From Blastococcus saxobsidens (lineage in GTDB: Bacteria > Actinomycetota > Actinomycetes > Mycobacteriales > Geodermatophilaceae), in contig NZ_JAAGWG010000002.1 in assembly GCF_010682065.1 (NCBI RefSeq), positions 124,001 through 188,000 on the forward strand: 64,000 nucleotides of DNA. The letters are read 5' to 3'. The notes under the pieces were generated by a model. The model made no database searches. It was not told where the DNA came from and worked only from the letters and a program-made list of their open reading frames with translations. This document shows, piece by piece, positions 44,562 to 53,405 of the stretch. The position numbers and the translations under genes are program-made. Numbering within the stretch: position 1 is the stretch's first letter; each line of letters starts with the position of its first letter.

Positions 44562-45584
44562 TCAGCCGAAGAACACCTCGGCCTCGGCGTAGCGCTCGGG
44601 CGGGACCAGCTTGAGCTGCGCCGTCGCCTCGCTCAGCCGCACACGCACGATGTCGGTCCCGCGCAGCGCGACCATGATCCCGGTGGCCCCGTCGTGCACG
44701 GCGTCGACCGCGGCGAGCCCGAAGCGGGTGGCCAGCACCCGGTCGAACGGGGACGGCGTGCCGCCCCGCTGGACGTGACCGAGCACGACGGCCCGCGACT
44801 CCCGGCCGGTCCGCTCCTCGAGCACCGCGGCCAGCGCGGGCCCGATGCCGCCGAGCCGGACGTGCCCGAAGGCGTCGGTGGCCCCGGAGGACGTGCGCAG
44901 CGAGCCGTCCCTCGGGGCGGCGCCCTCGGAGACGACGACGATCGGCGAGAAGCCGGACGCGAACCGGTGCCGGCAGTGCTCGACCACGGCGTCGACGTCG
45001 AACGGGTGCTCGGGGATGAGGACGACGCTGGCCCCGCCGGCCATGCCCGCGTGCAGGGCGATCCAGCCCGCGTGCCGCCCCATCACCTCCACCACCAGCG
45101 TGCGGTGGTGGCTGTCGCCGGTGGTGTGCAGCCGGTCGATGGCCTCCATCGCCACGCCGACGGCCGTGTCGAAGCCGAAGGTGTAGTCGGTGGCGTCCAG
45201 GTCGTTGTCGATCGTCTTCGGCACGCCCACCACCCGGACCCCGGCCTCGCCCAGCCGGGTGGCGACCCCGAGGGTGTCCTCGCCGCCGATCGGGATCAGC
45301 GCCTCGATGCCGAGCCGCTCCAGCGTGGCCAGCACCCGCTCGGGGCCGCCGTCGACGGCGTAGGGGTTGGTCCGCGAGGTGCCGAGCACCGTTCCGCCGC
45401 GGGGCAGGATGCCGCGCACGGCCGCCAGGTCGAGCGGCACGCTGTCGGCGTCCAGCACACCCCGCCAGCCGTCGCGGAACCCGACGACCTCGTCGCCGTG
45501 CCCGGCGCCCTTGCGGACGACGGCCCGGATGACGGCGTTCAGCCCCGGGCAGTCGCCGCCGCCGGTCAGGATGCCGATGCGCAT
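44562..45584 (-). CDS. 6-phosphofructokinase, probably PPi-dependent
   Basis: 340 residues from ATG 45584, with GGAGG six bases upstream. It phosphorylates fructose 6-phosphate; PPi forms work reversibly. The fold is that of PfkA: GILTGGGDCPGLNAVIR, TIDNDLDATDYTFGFDTA, VVEVMGRHAGWIAL, VVLGHVQRGGTPSPFDR. Two donor-determining positions favour pyrophosphate: Asp103 in GGEDTLG (Gly in ATP enzymes) and Lys123 in VPKTIDND. The related Amycolatopsis PPi enzyme carries the same pair as I recall. Confidence 0.88.
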   Translation of the reverse strand: MRIGILTGGGDCPGLNAVIRAVVRKGAGHGDEVVGFRDGWRGVLDADSVPLDLAAVRGILPRGGTVLGTSRTNPYAVDGGPERVLATLERLGIEALIPIGGEDTLGVATRLGEAGVRVVGVPKTIDNDLDATDYTFGFDTAVGVAMEAIDRLHTTGDSHHRTLVVEVMGRHAGWIALHAGMAGGASVVLIPEHPFDVDAVVEHCRHRFASGFSPIVVVSEGAAPRDGSLRTSSGATDAFGHVRLGGIGPALAAVLEERTGRESRAVVLGHVQRGGTPSPFDRVLATRFGLAAVDAVHDGATGIMVALRGTDIVRVRLSEATAQLKLVPPERYAEAEVFFG

Positions 45585-45711
45585 GCGTTCCTCCGAGCGG
45601 ACGGGCCTGCCGGGCAGCTGCCGCTCATGGTGCCGCAGGTCAGGCCGTCGACGGCCGGTTCTCGCGCGCCACACCCGCCCCACCCGTCGCACCGGATGAC
45701 GAACACGTCAC

Positions 45712-45724
45712 GAACCGCAGGTTC
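45712..45724. promoter_or_regulatory. Short inverted repeat in the divergent pfk/chemoreceptor region
   Basis: GAACC-GCA-GGTTC is a 5-bp inverted repeat, imperfectly extendable, in the 218-base region between two divergent genes. It may be an operator. Nothing else is recognisable in that region. Confidence 0.25.
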
Positions 45725-45802
45725 CGTGCCGAAATCGTCCCGATCTGCCGAGGAACCCCATGGCAGCGCGATCGGACGCTGCACCGACCGGAAAGGCAGA
45801 AC

Positions 45803-47953
45803 ATGCGCTGGACGAAGCTGCCCCCCTGGGCGGCGCCCGCGAACTGGGGCATCCGCACCAAGGTGGTCGCGCTCGCGGTGGCCAGCGTCGCCGTCACCGG
45901 TGTGGCCATGGGCGGCGTGAGCGCCTGGCAGAGCGGGGGCTTCGCCGACGACGCCGAGCGCGACGTGCGCGCACTGGTCGACGAGGACATCTCCCGCACC
46001 GCGGCCGGGGTCCAGGACGTCGTCGCCACCCAGGGCGCGTCCACCGCCGCCAAGGTCGACTCGGACCTGGCCACGGCCTTCTACGTGCTCGACCAGTCCG
46101 GTGGCTTCTCGATCGACACCTCGGCCAGGGACCAGGTCACCTGGGACGCCAAGAACCAGCTGTCGGGCGAGGTCACGCCGGTCACGCTCCCCCGGGTGCT
46201 GATCGGCGGCGAGTGGCTCGGCAAGAACAGCGACGTCGCCGTCCCGACCCCGGTCGTCGACACCGTCATGGACATGGTCGGCGCCACCGTCACCATCTTC
46301 CAGAAGACCCCCGACGGCAACTTCCTGCGGGTGGCCACCAACGTCCGGGCGGCCAACGGGGCCCGCGCCATCGGCACCTACATCCCCGCGGTGAACCCGG
46401 GCGGCAGGCCCAACCCGGTGAACGCCGCCGTGACCAGGGGCGAGACCTTCCGCGGGAACGCGTTCGTGGTCGACTCCTGGCTCGTCTCCGCGTACGCGCC
46501 GCTGTACGGCCCGGCCGGGGACGTGACCGGCGTGCTCTACGTCGGCGTCAAGCAGGAGAACCTGCCCGCGCTGCGCGAGAGCCTCAACGCCACGACGGTC
46601 GGCGACACCGGCCACATCGAGGTCTACGGGGGCACCGGTGACCGCGCCGGCACCGTCCTGATCAGCCCCGACGCAGTCCGCGACGGCGAGAACATGCTCG
46701 AGGCCACCGACGCCGAGGGCGGCGCCTACGTGCAGCAGATCGTCGAGGCCGGCGTCGGCCTCGAGGGCGACGAGCAGGCCACCGTCCGCTACGTGGACCC
46801 GGAGGCCGGGCCGACGACCGTGCGGGTCTCCTACTACCAGCCGTGGGACTGGGTGATCGCCACGGTGGCCCGCGACCGCGACTTCGCCGGCCCGGTGAAG
46901 ATGCTCGACGAGGGGCGCTCGAACATGGTCACGGCGCTGCTCATCGCCGGTGTCCTCATCGCCCTGCTCGGTGGCGCGATCGCCTACTGGGTCGGCCGTC
47001 GCCTCACCAAGCCGCTGATCTGCCTGCGCGACCGGATGGCCGAGATCGCCGACGGCGAGGGTGACCTGACCCAGCGCATGGACGACTCCCGCGACGACGA
47101 GGTCGGCCAGCTCTCCGGGGCCTTCAACCGGTTCGTCGACAAGGTGGCCGGCACGGTGCGCGACATCCACCGGTGCGCCCAGGAGGTCGCCGCCTCCGCC
47201 ACCGGCGTCTCCGGGGTCGCCGACGGTCTGGCCACCCGCGCCGCACGCAGCCGCGACCAGGCGCAGGGTGCCCACGGCGTCGCCGCGGACATCAGCGCCA
47301 GCGTCTCCTCGGCCGCGGCCGGCGCGGAGGAGATGGGCGCCTCGATCACCGAGATCGCCCGCAGCGCCGCCGAGGCGGCCGAGGTCGGCCGCCAGGCCGC
47401 CTCGCTCGCCGAGCGGACCGAGTCGACGATCGCCGCGCTGGGCGCCAGCTCGGCCGAGATCGGTGACGTGGTGAAGGTGATCTCCGGCGTGGCCGAGCAG
47501 ACCAACCTGCTCGCGCTGAACGCGACGATCGAGGCGGCTCGGGCCGGTGACGCCGGCAAGGGCTTCGCCGTCGTCGCCAACGAGGTCAAGGAGCTGGCGC
47601 AGGAGGCGGCGAAGGCCAGCGAGGAGATCGCCCAGCGCGTCCAGGGCATCCAGTCCGAGACCACCGCCGCGGTGCGCTCCATCGCCCAGATCGCGGAGGT
47701 CGTGCGCTCGATCAACGACCACCAGACCACGATCGCCAGTGCCGTGGAGGAGCAGACGGCCACCACCCGCGAGCTCACCCGCAGCGTGGCCACGGCCGCC
47801 CACGGCGCGGGCACGGTGACCACCACCCTCACCACGGTCAGCCAGGACGCCGACGACAGCGCCGCCGACGTCGAGCGCGCCCGCTCGGCGGCCCAGGAGC
47901 TCGACAACCTGTCGAAGGAGCTCAACCGGCTGCTGGCGGTCTTCACCGTCTGA
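45803..47953 (+). CDS. Methyl-accepting chemotaxis protein
   Basis: 716 residues from ATG 45803. A first helix spans about 20-42. A periplasmic double/single Cache-type sensor region (TDTGHIEVYGGTGDRAGTVLIS near 270-290) follows, then a second helix near 374-394, a HAMP domain (RRLTKPLICLRDRMAEIADGEGDLTQRM) and a long coiled-coil signalling domain. The receptor tip is GVAEQTNLLALNATIEAARAGDAGKGFAVVANEVKELA near 565-600. It senses an extracellular small molecule, unidentified. No other chemotaxis genes are near, so it is an orphan receptor here. Confidence 0.93.
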   Translation: MRWTKLPPWAAPANWGIRTKVVALAVASVAVTGVAMGGVSAWQSGGFADDAERDVRALVDEDISRTAAGVQDVVATQGASTAAKVDSDLATAFYVLDQSGGFSIDTSARDQVTWDAKNQLSGEVTPVTLPRVLIGGEWLGKNSDVAVPTPVVDTVMDMVGATVTIFQKTPDGNFLRVATNVRAANGARAIGTYIPAVNPGGRPNPVNAAVTRGETFRGNAFVVDSWLVSAYAPLYGPAGDVTGVLYVGVKQENLPALRESLNATTVGDTGHIEVYGGTGDRAGTVLISPDAVRDGENMLEATDAEGGAYVQQIVEAGVGLEGDEQATVRYVDPEAGPTTVRVSYYQPWDWVIATVARDRDFAGPVKMLDEGRSNMVTALLIAGVLIALLGGAIAYWVGRRLTKPLICLRDRMAEIADGEGDLTQRMDDSRDDEVGQLSGAFNRFVDKVAGTVRDIHRCAQEVAASATGVSGVADGLATRAARSRDQAQGAHGVAADISASVSSAAAGAEEMGASITEIARSAAEAAEVGRQAASLAERTESTIAALGASSAEIGDVVKVISGVAEQTNLLALNATIEAARAGDAGKGFAVVANEVKELAQEAAKASEEIAQRVQGIQSETTAAVRSIAQIAEVVRSINDHQTTIASAVEEQTATTRELTRSVATAAHGAGTVTTTLTTVSQDADDSAADVERARSAAQELDNLSKELNRLLAVFTV

Positions 47954-47972
47954 GCAGGAGTCCCCGCACGAC

Positions 47973-48002
47973 GGGCCCCCTCCGGAGATCCGGAGGGGGC
48001 CC
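47973..48002. terminator. Strong bidirectional terminator hairpin
   Basis: A perfect 13-bp GC stem (47973-47985 with 47990-48002) with loop AGAT lies between the chemoreceptor stop (47953) and the convergent gene ending at 48011. Confidence 0.8.
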
Positions 48003-48010
48003 CGTCCGCG

Positions 48011-48643
48011 TCAGGTGCCGGTGGTGTCCCGGTCGACGCTGATGTGCGGGACGGGCGACCGTCCACCGGCCGCGAGCCACTCGGCGACCCCCGCCGGGTC
48101 CCTGCGGGCGAGCTCGTCGAGGAGCACCTCCCGGAGCTCGGCGACCCGGCGATGCTCCCGGGCCGACCGGAGCAGGTCCTCGGTCCCGAGCCAGGCGTGG
48201 ACCAGGTCCTGGGTCGGCAGCGCGCCCACGACCGACCGCAGCTCGGCGGCGCCGGCCACCGGCGGTCCGGGCTGCTCCTCGGCCAGCCAGTCGGCCGCCA
48301 CGAGAGATGCCACGACCAGCAGGAACAGGACGACCACGCCGCCCGCCCCGCCCAGTGCCGGGAGGCCGGCACCGAACGGGACGGCGAGGAAGCCCACGAC
48401 GGCGGCGTGGACGACGGTCCGGCGCGACGCCGCGTCCTGCCGGGAACCCGAGCGGGCCAGCGCCACGGTCCCGCCCGCGAGTGCCCCGACGGCCGGTGCG
48501 TACAGCAGCATCCACGGCCACGGCGCGACCACCGCGCCGATCAGCGCCGTCGTGACGAAGATCGTCGCCGCGAGGACCCGGCCCACCCGTACGGCGACCC
48601 GCAACGCCGAAGGCCGGCCGGCCCAGGTGACCTGGGTGCTCAT
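48011..48643 (-). CDS. Membrane protein of unknown function
   Basis: 210 residues from ATG 48643. Hydrophobic helices lie at about 23-42, 44-64, 80-98 and 101-122. A cytoplasmic, charged C-terminal half follows (LPTQDLVHAWLGTEDLLRSAREHRRVAELREVLLDELARRDPAGVAEWLAAG). That last part resembles short bacterial helical domains predicted in septum- or envelope-linked proteins, but I do not recognise a family. It sits beside a GlsB-like gene in the same direction, 10 bases apart. Confidence 0.65.
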   Translation of the reverse strand: MSTQVTWAGRPSALRVAVRVGRVLAATIFVTTALIGAVVAPWPWMLLYAPAVGALAGGTVALARSGSRQDAASRRTVVHAAVVGFLAVPFGAGLPALGGAGGVVVLFLLVVASLVAADWLAEEQPGPPVAGAAELRSVVGALPTQDLVHAWLGTEDLLRSAREHRRVAELREVLLDELARRDPAGVAEWLAAGGRSPVPHISVDRDTTGT

Positions 48644-48653
48644 GGGGCGTCGG

Positions 48654-48947
48654 TCAGGCCACGCCGCGGCGTGTGCCGGAGTCCGCCGCCCGGCGGTCGG
48701 AGAACCGGTTGTAGACGAGCAGCACGATCACGGCCCCGATGACCGAGCCGATGATGCCGGCGGGGCTGAAGCCCCGGTCGCGGAAGCCGCCGAAGAGCAG
48801 GCCGAGGACGAGCCCGCCCACGACGGAGCCGCTCACCCCCAGCAGCAGGGTGGCGATCAGGCTCATCCGGTCCTTGCCGGGGACGAGCGCACGGGCGAGG
48901 AAGCCGGCGATGAGGCCGACGACGAGCAGCCAGAGCAGGGAAAGCAT
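48654..48947 (-). CDS. GlsB/YeaQ/YmgE-family transglycosylase-associated membrane protein
   Basis: 97 residues from ATG 48947. Three transmembrane segments have the family pattern LLVVGLIAGFLARALVPGKDRMSLIATLLLGVSGSVVGGLVLG and GFSPAGIIGSVIGAVIVLLVYNRF. Family members are small stress-associated inner-membrane proteins of unclear mechanism. The next gene in the same direction follows after 10 bases, suggesting cotranscription. The 151 bases upstream hold no recognisable motif. Confidence 0.9.
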   Translation of the reverse strand: MLSLLWLLVVGLIAGFLARALVPGKDRMSLIATLLLGVSGSVVGGLVLGLLFGGFRDRGFSPAGIIGSVIGAVIVLLVYNRFSDRRAADSGTRRGVA

Positions 48948-49098
48948 GAGGACTCCGTCCGGAGGGGTGGGGAATGGGGTGCAGCAGAGGGATGTCCGTT
49001 CCCCGGGCTGCAGACCCGGTCCCTCCTGGGCACCGTTCGCCTCCCGCTTCCTGCCGGGAGCCGGAAAGGTCGGCCGCAGCGGCGCGGGATCGGCCCCC

Positions 49099-49548
49099 TC
49101 AGCCGGCCCGGCGCCGGCGTGGGCGGCCGTCCGGTCCGTCGGCCGGGTCCGGCAGTCCCATCAGCGAGAGCAGCCGGCACACCACCCGCGAGGGGTCGAC
49201 CAGGACCACGTCCGGCTGCATTGCCGGCGCCAACCCGTGGGTGTCGACGAACGTCACCCCGGACAGGTCCACCGCGACGAGCTCGGCCCGGCTCGAGCGC
49301 ACGTGGTCGAGGACGGCCGCGAGCAGGTCGCCGCCGACGAGGTCCAGCTCGCCGGAGACCACCACCACCGGCCGGGGGCCGTCCCACTCGACGTCGAGGG
49401 CCATCGCCGCCTGCTCCCGCTCCGGGACGGATCGCGGGCACGGTTGCGCCACCACCCGGGGACGGGGACGGATCGCGGCCCGTCGGCGGTCGGGGGTGCC
49501 GGTGGATCGGGCGCGGAACCGCAGGACCGGGTGGGTGTTCCGTGTCAT
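49099..49548 (-). CDS. STAS-domain protein (anti-sigma-factor antagonist type)
   Basis: 149 residues from ATG 49548. About 48 basic residues precede the STAS domain, which starts at MALDVEWDGPRPVVVVSGELDL and has VDLSGVTFVDTHGL, where the phosphorylatable Ser of classic antagonists is replaced by Thr. Such proteins regulate anti-sigma kinases by partner switching. The ATG at 49404 would give only the domain and has a weak ribosome-binding site. A leaderless-type TAGCGT six bases before 49548 favours the longer form. Confidence 0.75.
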   Translation of the reverse strand: MTRNTHPVLRFRARSTGTPDRRRAAIRPRPRVVAQPCPRSVPEREQAAMALDVEWDGPRPVVVVSGELDLVGGDLLAAVLDHVRSSRAELVAVDLSGVTFVDTHGLAPAMQPDVVLVDPSRVVCRLLSLMGLPDPADGPDGRPRRRRAG

Positions 49549-49554
49549 GGTCCG

Positions 49555-49560
49555 ACGCTA
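49555..49560 (-). promoter_or_regulatory. Candidate -10 TAGCGT for the STAS gene
   Basis: TAGCGT ends six bases before ATG 49548 on the minus strand, and no ribosome-binding site is present. Confidence 0.45.
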
Positions 49561-49648
49561 GGACCGCGGGGGCGCCGCCCGGCAGGCAGCGGCCCGGACG
49601 ACTACCGGCGGGTCTCCTTGCCGTGTCCCGGCAGTTCCGCGCGACGGC

Positions 49649-50856
49649 TCACTCGGTGGTGAGGGCCGTGGCCGGCCAGTCGAGCAGTCGTGCCCCGGTC
49701 ACGGCGACCATGAGCGGCAGCTGGTCGGCGGGGTCGGCGGGGTCGTAGCCGGTCAGCTCCCGGACGCGCTGCAGGCGGTAGGTCACCGCCCGCACGCTCA
49801 GGTGCAGCCGGCGGGCGGCCGACGCCGCGTTCCGGCCGTCGGCGAAGTAGGCCTCGACCGTCGCCACCAGCGCCTCGGGTCCACCGCGCGCGTCGGACAG
49901 CGGCCCAGGACGGTGCCGACCAGGTCGGAGATCGCGTCCTCGTCGCGCAGGAGCACGCGGTAGACCAGCATGTCGCGGGCGTGGACGACCCGGTCGCCCA
50001 GACCGAGCCGCTCGGCGACCTCCAGCGCCTCGACCGCCTCGCGGTAGGACCGCAGGACGCCGCGGGGGCCCGGGTGCGACCGGCCCACCCCGACCCGCCA
50101 CTGCGGTCGCCGGGTCAGCCGCGCCACGGCCGGACCGGCTGCCTCGGCCAGCGCGTGCCCGTCGCCGTCCCGGCCCTGCGCCGGGCCGGAGGAGATGACG
50201 CTGACCAGACGACCGTCCTTGGCCGCCACCAGCAGGCCCCGGTCCCCGAAGCGCATCCGCGCCTCGTCCTCCAGCCACTTCGTCAGGTGCATGCCGGAGT
50301 CGGCGGGGCGGTCGGTGGCCGCCACCGTCACGGTGTGGCTGCCCGTGAGGGCCAGGCCCAGGCGCTCGGCGCGTTCCACCAGCGAGCCGACCTCCGACCG
50401 GCCGGTCAGCAGGTCGTCGACGAATTCCCGCCGGAAGGCCTCTTCCCGGCGGACCACCTCCCGCTGGGCCTCCTCGTGACCGGCGGCCAGCGCGGCGAGC
50501 GCGGTGTCCGCGCCCTGCCACACGGCCTCCCCCACCGCGACGAGCCCGGTGGAGCCCAGGGAACGGCCCCGTGCGTCGGCGACGAGCCGTGGCAGTCGCG
50601 GCCAGAGCCGGCGGGAGGCCGTCATGTAGAGGTCGACCAGCGCGGGCAGCGCGACGCCCTGCTGCGCGGCCCGGGCCCCGAGGTCCCGGCAGTGCTGGGT
50701 CTCGGCGGGGGTGAGGCGCCGGTCGTGCACGGCCACCTCGACGAGGGCGGTCAGGTAGCCCTCCAGCAGCGAGGTGGGCAGTCCGTGCTCGCGGGCCGCC
50801 GCCTCGCGCACCTCGGCCACCACCGCCGACGGGAGGGGTTCCGGGGCGCGGCGCAC
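49649..50856 (-). pseudogene. PucR/CdaR-type transcriptional regulator with a frameshift
   Basis: The first ~316 codons from GTG 50856 give a helical sensor and the GGDEF-like CdaR domain (SVISSGPAQG, VGVGRSHPG...LRSYREAVEALEVAERLG). The frame then turns into nonsense after TVLG. The expected continuation, PLSDARGGPEALVATVEAYF plus the PucR helix-turn-helix NAASAARRLHLSVRAVTYRLQRVRELTG, is intact in another frame. One missing G in the run at 49904-49906 explains it, and the total span lacks exactly one base of a 403-codon gene. As written, the product lacks its DNA-binding domain; a sequencing error is possible. Confidence 0.8.
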
Positions 50857-50938
50857 CCTCCGCAGTCTTCCGTCCCCGCCGGAGGGAGCCGACGGTGCCC
50901 CCTCGGGGCAGGGCCCGGCGCCCCCGCGCAGCGGCCCG

Positions 50939-51427
50939 TCAGCGGCCGGCGGCCTCGATCGCCTGCCAGCGGGCCAGGTTGAAGCGGGCGTCGACCAGCG
51001 CGTCGTGCGTGCCGGCCGGCTTGGGCGGCAGGGCCGGCTGCCCGCGGTCGTCCCACCGCTGGCGCAGCTCGCGGGTGAACCGCGGGATCGGGCGGGGCAG
51101 CGCCGGCATCGCGCCCCACAGCTGGCACAGCGCCACGTGGTCGTAGGCGGCGAACCAGGCCCAGAGCTCGATCTCCTCCCCCGGCGCGGTGAGGAAGGAG
51201 AGCAGGTCCTCCCGGATCCGCTGCCGGCTGCGCCACGCCTTGTCCGCCGGGGAGGGCAGCTGGTCGAGCACGTTGCGCCGCACCCACGGGATGGCCCGGT
51301 CGGGGTCGAACTCGGTGCTGACCGCGTAGAACTCGCGGCCGGTCTCGTCCACCACGCCGATGGAGACCAGGTCGATGGTCGTGCCGTCCTCGATGAACTC
51401 GGTGTCGTAGAAGTAGCGGCGCACCAT
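50939..51427 (-). CDS. 3'-5' exoribonuclease RNase AS (Rv2179c type)
   Basis: 162 residues from ATG 51427, sharing its A with the RidA stop (TGATG). The DEDD-type nuclease starts YFYDTEFIEDGTTIDLVSIGVV with the metal-binding Asp and Glu, continues AVSTEFDPDRAIPWVRRNVL and ELWAWFAAYDHVALCQLWG, and ends HDALVDARFNLARW with the final acidic residues. M. tuberculosis Rv2179c has this same layout and degrades adenylate-rich RNA. The size is normal for the family. Confidence 0.92.
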   Translation of the reverse strand: MVRRYFYDTEFIEDGTTIDLVSIGVVDETGREFYAVSTEFDPDRAIPWVRRNVLDQLPSPADKAWRSRQRIREDLLSFLTAPGEEIELWAWFAAYDHVALCQLWGAMPALPRPIPRFTRELRQRWDDRGQPALPPKPAGTHDALVDARFNLARWQAIEAAGR

Positions 51428-51888
51428 CACTCGTCCAACGTAGCGGCGTCGTCCGGCGGCCCCGGCTCCTGCCACGAGTCGCGGACCGCGACCGCCTCCA
51501 CCTCGACCAGCTGGTCGGGATGGGCGAGCACGGTGACGCCGACCAGCGTGCTCGGCGCGGCATGCCGGCCGAACGCCTCGCGCAGCACCGCCGCGGCGGC
51601 GGCGAGGTCGGACCGGTCGGTGGTGGCGACGTAGACGGTGGTCCGGAGGACGTCGCCGAGCCCCGCCCCGGCCGCCTCCAGCGCCGCCCTCAGGTTGTCC
51701 ACGACCTGGCGCGTCTGGCCGGCGACGTCGCCGACCGCGACGGTCCGCCCCTCGGCGTCGAGCGGGCAGGCGCCGGCGGTGAACACCATGCGCCCGGGGT
51801 CGGTCACCGCGGCGTACGCGTGGGGCAGGGAGTCGGCGAGGCCCGGCGGACGGACGAGCTCGATGCCTGGAGTCACGCCGCCGATCAT
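51427..51888 (-). CDS. RidA family (YjgF/YER057c) protein
   Basis: 153 residues from ATG 51888. The RidA barrel is visible from LVRPPGLADSLPHAYAAVTDPGRMVFTAGACPLDAEG through VDNLRAALEAAGAGLGDVLRTTVYVATTDRSDL to PSTLVGVTVLAHPDQLVEVEAVAV. The catalytic Arg of true RidA (RxxxY at the 100s) is not obvious, so the imine-deaminase activity is uncertain. It is coupled to RNase AS downstream. The start lies 38 bases from the divergent glpK gene. Confidence 0.88.
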   Translation of the reverse strand: MIGGVTPGIELVRPPGLADSLPHAYAAVTDPGRMVFTAGACPLDAEGRTVAVGDVAGQTRQVVDNLRAALEAAGAGLGDVLRTTVYVATTDRSDLAAAAAVLREAFGRHAAPSTLVGVTVLAHPDQLVEVEAVAVRDSWQEPGPPDDAATLDE

Positions 51889-51914
51889 GGGTCACGCGGG
51901 CGCGCGCCGCCCGC

Positions 51915-51920
51915 TAGGTT
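51915..51920 (+). promoter_or_regulatory. Candidate -10 TAGGTT for a leaderless glpK transcript
   Basis: TAGGTT ends exactly six bases before ATG 51927, with no ribosome-binding site. It is identical in sequence and spacing to the element at 12715. Confidence 0.5.
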
Positions 51921-51926
51921 CGAGCC

Positions 51927-53402
51927 ATGCCGGTGCTGGCGATCGATGCAGGGACGACCGGGGTGACCGCCCTGGTGGTCGACGAGCAGGGTGCGGTGCT
52001 GGCGCGCGGCTACCGCGAGTTCGCGCAGCTGTTCCCGCGCCCGGGCTGGGTGGAGCACGAGCCCGACGACATCTGGACCGCGACCGTCGCCGCCTGCCGG
52101 GAGGCGCTGGCCGGCAGCGACGCGCAGCCGACGTGCGTCGGGATCACCGACCAGCGGGAGACCGCGGTGGTCTGGGACCGGCGGACCCTGCACGCCCCCC
52201 GGCCGGCGATCGTCTGGCAGGACCGGCGCACCACCGGCATCTGCGACCGGCTGCGCGGCGACGGCGTCGAGGACCGGGTGGCCGCACTCACCGGGCTCCG
52301 GCTGGACCCCTACTTCACCGGGACCAAGTTCGCCTGGCTGGCCCAGCACGAGCCCCGGCTGTGGGCCGGGGTGCGCGAGGGCTCGCTGGTGCTGGGCACC
52401 GTCGACTCCTACGTCATCGCCCGGCTCACCGCTGGGGCGGCGCACGTCACCGACGCGACCAACGCCAGCCGCACGCTGCTGTTCGACCTGGAGAAGGGGG
52501 CCTGGTCAGCGGAGCTGTGCGACCTGTTCGACGTCCCCCGGTCGGCGCTGCCCGAGGTGGTCCCGAGCTCCGGCGTCGTGGGCACCACCGACCCGGACGC
52601 CTTCCTGGGCCTGTCGCTGCCGATCGCCGGCATCGCCGGCGACCAGCAGGCCGCCCTGTTCGGCCAGGCCTGCTACTCCCCCGGCGACTCGAAGTGCACC
52701 TACGGCACCGGCTCCTTCGTGCTCACCAACACCGGCACGACGCCGGTGCGCTCGGGTGCCGGGCTGCTCACCACGGTCGCCTGGGACCTGGGCGACGGGC
52801 TGGTGTACGCGCTCGAGGGCGCCATCTTCGTCACCGGCGCCGCAGTGCAGTGGCTGCGCGACGGGCTGGGGCTCATCGACTCCGCCGCCGAGATCGAGGG
52901 GCTGGCCCGCACGGTGCCCGACTCCGGCGACGTCGTCTTCGTCCCGGCGCTGACCGGGATGGGCGCTCCGCACTGGGACCCGCACGCCCGCGGCGCGCTC
53001 CTCGGCATCACCCGCGGGACAACCCGTGCGCACATCGCGCGGGCCACGCTGGAAGCGATCGCCTTCGAGGTGCGCGACGTCGTCGACGTCATGGTCGACG
53101 AGGCCGGCCTGTCGGTCCCGGAGCTCTCGGCCGACGGCGGCGCCAGCGCCAACGACCTGCTGCTGCAGCTCCAGGCCGACCAGCTGGGCGCCCCGGTCCG
53201 CCGGCCGAAGGTCACCGAGACGACGGCGCTGGGGGCTGCGTTCCTGGCCGGCCTGGGCACCGGCGTGTGGAGCAGCACCGACGAGCTGGCGCAGACCTGG
53301 GCGCTGGACCGACGGTTCGAGCCGACCGCCGGCGCGCGGGACGACGGTCGGCACGACCGCTGGCGTGGCGCCCTCCCCCGCGCCGGCGGCTGGACCGGGT
53401 AG
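51927..53402 (+). CDS. glpK: Glycerol kinase
   Basis: 491 residues from ATG 51927. It phosphorylates glycerol with ATP. FGGY motifs are present: AIDAGTTGVTALVVDEQG at the phosphate loop, GWVEHEPDDIW, GITDQRETAVVWD, IVWQDRRT, FTGTKFAWL, GTVDSYVIARLTAGAAHVTDATNASRT, AGIAGDQQAALFGQ, YGTGSFVLTNTG and APHWDPHARGALLGITRGTTRAHIARATLEAIAFEVRDV. Length and order are normal. No glycerol transporter or glpD lies nearby. Confidence 0.93.
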   Translation: MPVLAIDAGTTGVTALVVDEQGAVLARGYREFAQLFPRPGWVEHEPDDIWTATVAACREALAGSDAQPTCVGITDQRETAVVWDRRTLHAPRPAIVWQDRRTTGICDRLRGDGVEDRVAALTGLRLDPYFTGTKFAWLAQHEPRLWAGVREGSLVLGTVDSYVIARLTAGAAHVTDATNASRTLLFDLEKGAWSAELCDLFDVPRSALPEVVPSSGVVGTTDPDAFLGLSLPIAGIAGDQQAALFGQACYSPGDSKCTYGTGSFVLTNTGTTPVRSGAGLLTTVAWDLGDGLVYALEGAIFVTGAAVQWLRDGLGLIDSAAEIEGLARTVPDSGDVVFVPALTGMGAPHWDPHARGALLGITRGTTRAHIARATLEAIAFEVRDVVDVMVDEAGLSVPELSADGGASANDLLLQLQADQLGAPVRRPKVTETTALGAAFLAGLGTGVWSSTDELAQTWALDRRFEPTAGARDDGRHDRWRGALPRAGGWTG

Positions 53403-53405
53403 GAC

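Noticed and set aside
45700-45802. A sigma-28 type promoter (GCCGAAAT) before the chemoreceptor gene
   Set aside because: The -10-like sequence lacks a matching -35 at the proper distance, so similarity is at chance level.
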